The translations under genes were made by a program, and so were the position numbers. From an uncultured Draconibacterium sp. (lineage in GTDB: Bacteria > Bacteroidota > Bacteroidia > Bacteroidales > Prolixibacteraceae), in contig NZ_OY781981.1 in NCBI RefSeq assembly GCF_963677565.1, forward strand, positions 1,984,001-2,048,000: DNA of 64,000 nucleotides. Direction: 5' to 3'. The number at the start of each line of letters is the position of its first letter. The stretch's first letter is position 1. Shown here piece by piece: positions 58,581-64,000 of this stretch. Below the pieces are notes generated by a model. The model searched no databases. It was not told the origin of the DNA and saw only the letters and a list, made by a program, of their open reading frames with translations.

Positions 58581-60149
58581 TTATAGTTTGAAAACAACAA
58601 AACTAAAATACATATCAGCATCAGTGCCCGTTGAATCTTTTATTTTTATAAATAGTTTACCTCCGGATGAAGTTGCTCTGATAAAACCATAACCGTTAAT
58701 AATAGTTGCATTACAAATGTATTCCTGATAAAAATAATCTTCATTCTCAATTGAGATCACATATTCGCCTGTATTCGAGTGCGTAACAGCTACATTGCTC
58801 GATCTGTTAAATTCAACACCATTCGAATTTACAATTCCGTAAGCAATAGGTGTCATTTGTGTTTCCCACGAAGTATTTCCGCTCGCATCTGAGGTTAGGA
58901 CTTTTCCGTCTCCTTGTGTTCCATCTGAGATTCGTAACCTGTTTTTGAATTCAGCTGCCGGGCCAGATCCGTTATTCTTTACATATAGGGTTGGGTATGT
59001 ACCATTATTTTCAGCAGCTACAGCCTGGTGGTTTTCGGTTGTAACCGACTGGAATTGTCTTAAATCACTGCCCGGATTTTTACCCACTGCAACTTTACCT
59101 CCTGTGTAGTAAATGTTGCTGTTATCTTCGCTCCACAGCGATGAACTTGTGGGTAAGTCTCCCCATGTGGCAATACCTCCGGCATCCGACATCAGAATTT
59201 TTCCTTCTCCCTGGCTACCGTCTGCAATTCGAATTGGACTACGAAAATAAGCCGACTGGCCATTTGCATTTTGGTTAAGTAATTGAATTGTAGCATTTCC
59301 CTCGCTGTTATTTATGCCAAACAATGAAGCCTTATTGTTATAATTGGCAACTCTTAACGAACTTGTAGAAGTAGGATTGTCTCCTATTCCAACATGTCCA
59401 TCCTGATAGGTGATTCCGTTGTCTGCATCTTGCCATGGAGTTGTAACTGTTGGTAAGCTAACTGTATTACCATCTGAAATAGTCAAGTTGTTACCCGAAA
59501 GAGATAGTGTTTGATCATCAGTTAAATCGCCATCAACACTTAGCGGAGAAGCAGAAGTTCCATTTCCTGTTAAGCTAGCGTCGCTAATTACAGTTTGAGT
59601 ACCCCAGTTGTCTCCGGTCGTTTCTCCTGACGATGGCAAAGTAACTGTACCTCCTCCGGCAGATAATGTTAATTGTGTTCCACTTAAACTTAAGGTTTGA
59701 ATTTCGTTAGTAGCATCAGCATCGGCATCTTCAACATTATCCACTTCAACAGTTTTTGCATGAAAGGCATAAGGAACTGCCAGGAGCTGAGAAGTTCCCA
59801 TGTGGGTGAAAGAATCGCCTCCATCAGCATCAATTTCAATTTTTAGGAAATGAGGAGAAGCGCCCCAATTCCCGGGATCAAAAACGCCGTCAATTACGGT
59901 GCCTTGCCCCACCTGTATGTTCACCAGCCCAAATGAGTTTGTGCTTACTGCGTGTGTTTCGGAATATACCGAGTTTCCTGTTTCAGTATCTTCGAGTATG
60001 CTGATCTTGAAATTTACATTTTGATCGGCAAGGATTTCGCCTGATGAACTTCGCACTGCAGCCTGGTAGTTGAATGCATCCGGGAGCTGGGCAAAACCAG
60101 TTAAGCATGCTACAGATAGTAAGAAGAGAATGAAGGTAGATTTTTTCAT
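58581..60149 (-). CDS. Large secreted protein with tail-fibre-like repeats
   Basis: 522 residues. Signal peptide (about 1-20, ending GFAQ). N-terminal domain LPDAFNYQAAVRSSSGEILADQNVNFKISILEDTETGNSVYSETHAVSTNSFGLVNIQVGQG (about 22-85) is a beta-sandwich common in Bacteroidota secreted proteins. The middle (140-460) is Ser/Thr/Gly-rich with repeats such as ADGSQGEGKILMSDAGGIATW and SDGTQGDGKVLTSDASGNTSW, like phage tail-fibre or trimeric coiled-repeat proteins. No sorting domain of its own; the small T9SS protein encoded next may be associated. Probably a surface fibre or stalk protein. Function inferred. Confidence 0.75.
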   Translation of the reverse strand: MKKSTFILFLLSVACLTGFAQLPDAFNYQAAVRSSSGEILADQNVNFKISILEDTETGNSVYSETHAVSTNSFGLVNIQVGQGTVIDGVFDPGNWGASPHFLKIEIDADGGDSFTHMGTSQLLAVPYAFHAKTVEVDNVEDADADATNEIQTLSLSGTQLTLSAGGGTVTLPSSGETTGDNWGTQTVISDASLTGNGTSASPLSVDGDLTDDQTLSLSGNNLTISDGNTVSLPTVTTPWQDADNGITYQDGHVGIGDNPTSTSSLRVANYNNKASLFGINNSEGNATIQLLNQNANGQSAYFRSPIRIADGSQGEGKILMSDAGGIATWGDLPTSSSLWSEDNSNIYYTGGKVAVGKNPGSDLRQFQSVTTENHQAVAAENNGTYPTLYVKNNGSGPAAEFKNRLRISDGTQGDGKVLTSDASGNTSWETQMTPIAYGIVNSNGVEFNRSSNVAVTHSNTGEYVISIENEDYFYQEYICNATIINGYGFIRATSSGGKLFIKIKDSTGTDADMYFSFVVFKL

Positions 60150-60555
60150 AATATTGATTTTTATGTTTTAAGAATAGATAAGTTTTGTGAAGGTAAAACT
60201 AGTGATATCATATATAAGATTTTTTAGAAATCTGAGGAAGTGATGTTTAACTTTGAAAGTGACGGGTTTTACTTTGAATCCGCAAAAACTAAAAACTAGT
60301 GCTCATTCTTAATGTATGGGAAATGCATGCTTGCACAAGTTGTGTAATTAGAATTGCATTGAGAGTTATTGGAAATAAACAAGAACAAAATAAGGTGATT
60401 TCCACCAAGAGAAACCACCTTATGAATGTGTAACTTATTTAACGAATAAGTTTAAGCATAAAACATTGAGTCGTTAAATATGTTCAAAATGGTTCTTAAT
60501 TAATTGATATATTTACAGATAAAACAAAATAGCATTCTCAACCTTGAACGATTAT
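60150..60555. other. Intergenic region with two stem-loops
   Basis: No gene. A stem-loop at 60390-60423 pairs ATAAGGTG with CACCTTAT and UUUC with GAAA around CACCAAGA. A second pair ATTTAACGA (60437-60445) and TCGTTAAAT (60471-60479) lies 77 bp before the kinase start. Neither has a T-run, so they look more like operators or RNA structures than terminators. Confidence 0.45.
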
Positions 60556-62625
60556 ATGATGAAGCGGATATTAACGTCCATATGGTTTCTCTCATTAATT
60601 GTTGCAATCCCGGTATTTTTTTTATTGCCGCCGGTATTTGAAAAATATACTTGTGATATAATAAGCTCAGGTAATTATAGAAATGCAAATCCTAACAAAG
60701 GGATTTTTTACGAAGACATTGACAACGACGGTAAACTCGAAAGGTTTGAAACCTTTTTCCAAAGAGATGGCCACAGTTTGTCATTTCATTATTTTGCTGC
60801 AAATGGAGGGATGATTGATCAGATAAATCTACCAATTGATTTCTACGAAGAACGTAATCATTTATATTTTGCCGATTTTGATAATGATAAACACAAAGAA
60901 GTTTATGTTTTTTCGTACCGTAACGACAGTTTGATAATGGGATGGATTCAATTAACTCCTTCAGTTAGTGAATTTAAACAGATATCGATTTGTCCTGTAA
61001 ATACATACAATGGAGGTCTTTTAGATTATCAGATTGATGATGTTTTTTGTTTGGATATGGATATGGACGGGCGAAATGAATTGGTGTTTCCATTTAGCGG
61101 AGGTTACTCTGTTTTTCCACGTCAGATATTTAGGGTTGATCCTCAAAAACAGACCATAATTAAATCGGAAAATACAGGTTGTGCAAACACAAAGCTCGTT
61201 TTTGTTGATTTAAATGATGATGGTAAGATGGAAATTATTGCTGATGGAGCAGTTTCTCCCATACGCGATTGGTTGGATGCGCCCCATAACACTCCTGCAC
61301 CTTATTTAAAAGTTTTAAACAGCGACCTTAGCTATTTTTTCCCACCTATTAAATTTTTTGAAGGGATACAGAGTTTTACAAATACTCACCTTATTGAAGG
61401 ACGAGACGGGAAAGAACTTTTATGTACATTTCTTTCTTCCAGTTCAGAATGTAAACCCTTAATTATTTACAGATTAAATATAAAAGGAGAAATTCTGGAT
61501 TCTGTTTGTATTGAGGAAGCCGTCAGTCAAAGGAGCAAATATGTGCTTAATACTCAGAAAGAATCTTTTATTACTCAGTTAGCACCGTCAAGATTTCTGG
61601 AGTTTAATAAAAATCTGAGCATTATTCGGTCTTTCCATACCGGAACTCAAGGTGATTTAGCGTTTGTTTCTAACATTGATTTAAATGATGATGGAGTAGA
61701 TGAGTACTTCTTCGATAATAGAAATACTGGGGAAATGATAATAATGAGCGATCATTTTTTGTGGAATACAAGTTTACCCATTTCTGGTAAAGCAAGGTTT
61801 GGAATAAAAAAAATCAGCAAAGGTGAATTTTTATTTTATACACAGGAGGAATACTATAAACTTGGCTTTAAGAAGAATTTAGCTTATTATTTAAGATACC
61901 CTCTATACCTGTTGATTTACAGTGCAGTTGTTAGCTTTATCTGGATTCTGCAAATGGCTCGTATGCGTCAGTTAAAAGAAAAAATTGAGTTGCGTGAAAA
62001 GGTAAAAGAATTGCAATTTTTGACTTTAAAGAATCAACTTGATCCGCATTTTATGTTCAATACATTTAATACTATTGCTTCCGTGGTTAAGCAGGGGAGA
62101 AGCGATGAAGCATATAATGTTATGATTCGTTTTTCAAAAATGGTACGCCGAAATTTCGAAAATCCCAATGAAATTTATACTACGTTAAAAAGTGAACTGG
62201 ATTTTGTTGAAGATTATCTGGAAATACAAAAATTTAGATTTAAGGATTTATTTGAGTATAAAATTGAAATTGCTCCTCCAATTAACCTGACAGTTCCAAT
62301 ACCAAAACTACTATTACAGATTCATGTTGAAAATGCATTGATTCATGGGATAAAACCAAAGGCCAAAGAAGGACTGATTGTAATTCATGTTCAGCGATCT
62401 GGTTCTAAATTGTTAGTACAAATTGAAGATAACGGGGTTGGCAGAGATAAAGCAGAAAAACTTCGAACAGGGGGAAACAGAATCGGACTAAAAACAATCC
62501 GTCAGATAATTGAACATAGTAACTTAAATACGAAACATAAAATAACTCAGAATATTATTGATATATTTGATAAGGAGGGCAAGCCGGGAGGAACCAGAAT
62601 TGAAATTTATATTCACCATGTTTAA
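60556..62625 (+). CDS. LytS-type sensor histidine kinase with Ca-loop sensor domain
   Basis: 689 residues from the ATG at 60556 (MMKRILTSIW); a TTG four codons earlier is possible. TM1 at about 6-28, then a periplasmic sensor of about 410 residues containing five DxDxDG-type calcium loops of the VCBS/FG-GAP kind (DIDNDGKLE about 48, DFDNDKHKE, DMDMDGRNE, DLNDDGKME, DLNDDGVDE), TM2 at about 445-465 and a cytoplasmic LytS/YpdA kinase region (EKVKELQFLTLKNQLDPHFMFNTFNTIAS, with the phosphorylatable His in PHFMFN at about 510). HATPase domain at the end (VENALIHGIKPK, EDNGVGRD, GGNRIGLKTIRQ). Partner LytTR gene 19 bp downstream. Probably senses a cell-surface or Ca-dependent signal. Confidence 0.88.
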   Translation: MMKRILTSIWFLSLIVAIPVFFLLPPVFEKYTCDIISSGNYRNANPNKGIFYEDIDNDGKLERFETFFQRDGHSLSFHYFAANGGMIDQINLPIDFYEERNHLYFADFDNDKHKEVYVFSYRNDSLIMGWIQLTPSVSEFKQISICPVNTYNGGLLDYQIDDVFCLDMDMDGRNELVFPFSGGYSVFPRQIFRVDPQKQTIIKSENTGCANTKLVFVDLNDDGKMEIIADGAVSPIRDWLDAPHNTPAPYLKVLNSDLSYFFPPIKFFEGIQSFTNTHLIEGRDGKELLCTFLSSSSECKPLIIYRLNIKGEILDSVCIEEAVSQRSKYVLNTQKESFITQLAPSRFLEFNKNLSIIRSFHTGTQGDLAFVSNIDLNDDGVDEYFFDNRNTGEMIIMSDHFLWNTSLPISGKARFGIKKISKGEFLFYTQEEYYKLGFKKNLAYYLRYPLYLLIYSAVVSFIWILQMARMRQLKEKIELREKVKELQFLTLKNQLDPHFMFNTFNTIASVVKQGRSDEAYNVMIRFSKMVRRNFENPNEIYTTLKSELDFVEDYLEIQKFRFKDLFEYKIEIAPPINLTVPIPKLLLQIHVENALIHGIKPKAKEGLIVIHVQRSGSKLLVQIEDNGVGRDKAEKLRTGGNRIGLKTIRQIIEHSNLNTKHKITQNIIDIFDKEGKPGGTRIEIYIHHV

Positions 62626-62644
62626 CTCATAATCTTAAAATTTT

Positions 62645-63376
62645 GTGGTGAGCCAGGATAAAATAAAGGTAATGATTGTTGACGATGAGCAGGAAGCCAT
62701 CGATCTTTTGCAAATACTATTAAAAGAAAATTTCCCTGAAATTCTTGTTTCGGCTACTGCACGAAGTTCAACTGAGGCTATTGAAAAAGCATTTCGAAAA
62801 CATCCCGATCTTATTTTTTTGGATATTAAAATAGATCACAAGAATGGTTTTGATATTTTAGATGAACTCAACGAGGAAAATCATGATCCTCATATCATTT
62901 TTATTACGGCATATAATCAGTATGCGATTGATGCATTTAAAGCCAATGCAATAGATTATTTACTGAAACCTATAGAACCAAAAGAGCTAATAAACGCAGT
63001 AAATAAATATTTGTCCCACTCCGAAAAGGAATTGCATTTAAAAAATGTTTTGGGATTGATAAATAAGAATAAATCTAAAATTCGTTTTAATATAACAAAT
63101 GGATATATTTTAATTCATCCTGAAGAGATTGTGTATTGCCAATCAGATGGGAACTATTCTGAGATTTATTTAAACGATAATTCAAAAAAAGTAGTTTGTT
63201 ATAATTTGAAAAATCTCCTGAAAAAATTACCTCAACCTACATTTAACCGGATAAGCAGGTATAATATTATTAACAAGGATTACTTAACTGAAGTTAATCG
63301 TAAAAAACAAATTTGTAAACTGAACACAAATCAAAAGGAAATTCAGTTAACCTACTCTTCAAAAATGCTAAAGTAG
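62645..63376 (+). CDS. LytTR-family response regulator
   Basis: 243 residues from a GTG at 62645 (MSQDKIKVMIVDDE after initiation). Receiver domain (about 5-125) with the acidic pocket DDE, phosphoacceptor Asp in IFLDIKI (about residue 60) and Lys in YLLKPIEP, then a LytTR DNA-binding domain (about 140-240, RFNITNGYILIHPEEIVYCQSDGNYSEIYL ... FNRISRYNIINKDYLTEV). Forms a two-component pair with the kinase 19 bp upstream. The gene product should bind direct repeats upstream of targets; the LRR gene next to it is the nearest candidate. Confidence 0.92.
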   Translation: MVSQDKIKVMIVDDEQEAIDLLQILLKENFPEILVSATARSSTEAIEKAFRKHPDLIFLDIKIDHKNGFDILDELNEENHDPHIIFITAYNQYAIDAFKANAIDYLLKPIEPKELINAVNKYLSHSEKELHLKNVLGLINKNKSKIRFNITNGYILIHPEEIVYCQSDGNYSEIYLNDNSKKVVCYNLKNLLKKLPQPTFNRISRYNIINKDYLTEVNRKKQICKLNTNQKEIQLTYSSKMLK

Positions 63377-63544
63377 CAATGTAAATTACTTCTTGTTTAT
63401 ACATTAAACTACTCTCTTTATACAATCAGAACCTCCTTTAATACAATGGGCATTTATATTCTTGTTTTGAATTTTACATAGGTTTAATTTTCAGAAATAA
63501 ACTGAAATCGTCGGAAAATAAAAAACCTAAAAAAAACCAATATT

Positions 63545-64000
63545 ATGAAGAAGATTTTTTTTCTGTTGGTTGTGGTATGCATAACCGTGAGTTCCTATGC
63601 ACAAAGTGATTCCTTAATTCTTGTAAATCTCTATAATTCTAGCGGTGGATTGGAGTGGAATAATAATTCTGGTTGGTTGGAGTCGGGAGTACCAATTTCA
63701 GATTGGGAAGGGATACAAACGGATGAGAATGGAAACGTAACAAGTATTAATTTACCTGGTCAGAATATGTCTGGAATCATTCCTGATGAGTTAGGTCAAC
63801 TTTTAAACTTAAGAACTCTTGATTTTAGTAATAACGGTTTAACTGGAGTTCCGCCAAACTCTTTATTCAATTTACCACAATTAACAGGTATCTGGTTAAC
63901 TGAAAATAATTTTGACCCGTGGGAATTACCCAGCGAGTTTTATAATCAAACGAGCTTAATCTCAGTCAGAATTGAATCCTGCAGTATAACCGGAGAATTG
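63545..64000 (+). CDS. Secreted leucine-rich-repeat protein, 3' end cut by the window
   Basis: The frame from 63545 is open to the window edge (152 codons). Signal peptide MKKIFFLLVVVCITVSSYAQ, then LYNSSGGLEWNNNSGWLESGVPISDWEGIQTDENGNVTSINLPGQNMSG, the plant-type LRR N-terminal cap, and repeats of about 23 residues (IPDELGQLLNLRTLDFSNNGLTG, VPPNSLFNLPQLTGIWLTENNFD). Such proteins usually go on to a T9SS sorting domain. Its position after the LytS/LytTR pair suggests it may be regulated by it. Confidence 0.8.
   Translation, partial: MKKIFFLLVVVCITVSSYAQSDSLILVNLYNSSGGLEWNNNSGWLESGVPISDWEGIQTDENGNVTSINLPGQNMSGIIPDELGQLLNLRTLDFSNNGLTGVPPNSLFNLPQLTGIWLTENNFDPWELPSEFYNQTSLISVRIESCSITGEL

Overview
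The window looks like chromosome of a Bacteroidota, most likely a marine or sediment relative of the Marinilabiliales/Prolixibacteraceae. The family-level placement is inference. The signs are type IX secretion C-terminal domains (ends near 8560 and 58093), many lipoproteins with short lipoboxes, paired TonB-like proteins, Bacteroidota-style LytS/LytTR and ECF regulators, A-rich leaders with few Shine-Dalgarno sites, and families of short palindromic intergenic repeats.

Layout. 1-3.6 kb: an MFS exporter, repeat-rich non-coding DNA, a DUF6261-like gene and a decayed 42-bp tandem array. 3.6-13.1 kb: an AT-rich accessory block in which short, mostly unrelated genes (1-3.8 kb adhesin, HEPN-like protein, porin, TonB-C-like protein, unknown secreted proteins) are separated by foldable spacers of about 55-190 bp. 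Their left ends lie at or just after the stop codon and their right ends 17-57 bp before the next start. This resembles a gene-cassette array, but no recombinase is visible. Two copies of a 175-bp palindromic element, identical to each other, interrupt two spacers. 13.1-24.9 kb: lipoproteins, a queuosine-precursor transporter, a GHL10-like/CBM9-like secreted pair, methylglyoxal synthase, GlmM, an ECF sigma factor with membrane partner, an rRNA pseudouridine synthase, an AIM24-family protein and dGTPase. 25-30.3 kb: TrkH, a YgjP-like metalloprotease, unknowns and an orphan membrane-fusion protein.

30.3-35.7 kb is a compact respiratory locus. A Crp/Fnr regulator is followed by a minus-strand operon of octaheme cytochrome c, cytochrome b fused to a PAS domain, and rhodanese lipoprotein. 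A second Crp/Fnr regulator is divergent from it. FNR-like palindromes lie in both regulatory gaps. The likely job is quinol-dependent reduction of a sulfur or nitrogen oxyanion under low oxygen. A tRNA-Ala(GGC) follows.

35.9-58.0 kb is mostly housekeeping: two TonB paralogues, HflX, FolK, SppA, LpxK overlapping purine nucleoside phosphorylase, SMP-30-like lipoprotein, PrsW, a serine racemase/threonine dehydratase-like enzyme, cardiolipin synthase, RibD, PrmC, an EEP-family phosphatase, RibF, a TlpA-like lipoprotein lacking its redox cysteines, LpxH, a KAS III homologue, Ung and RmuC. A 21-bp tandem array lies at 45.9-46.2 kb and a 160-bp inverted-repeat element at 56.5 kb. 58.1-64 kb holds two secreted proteins (one T9SS), a membrane histidine kinase with Ca-binding-type sensor loops, its LytTR response regulator, and the start of a secreted leucine-rich-repeat protein cut by the window edge.
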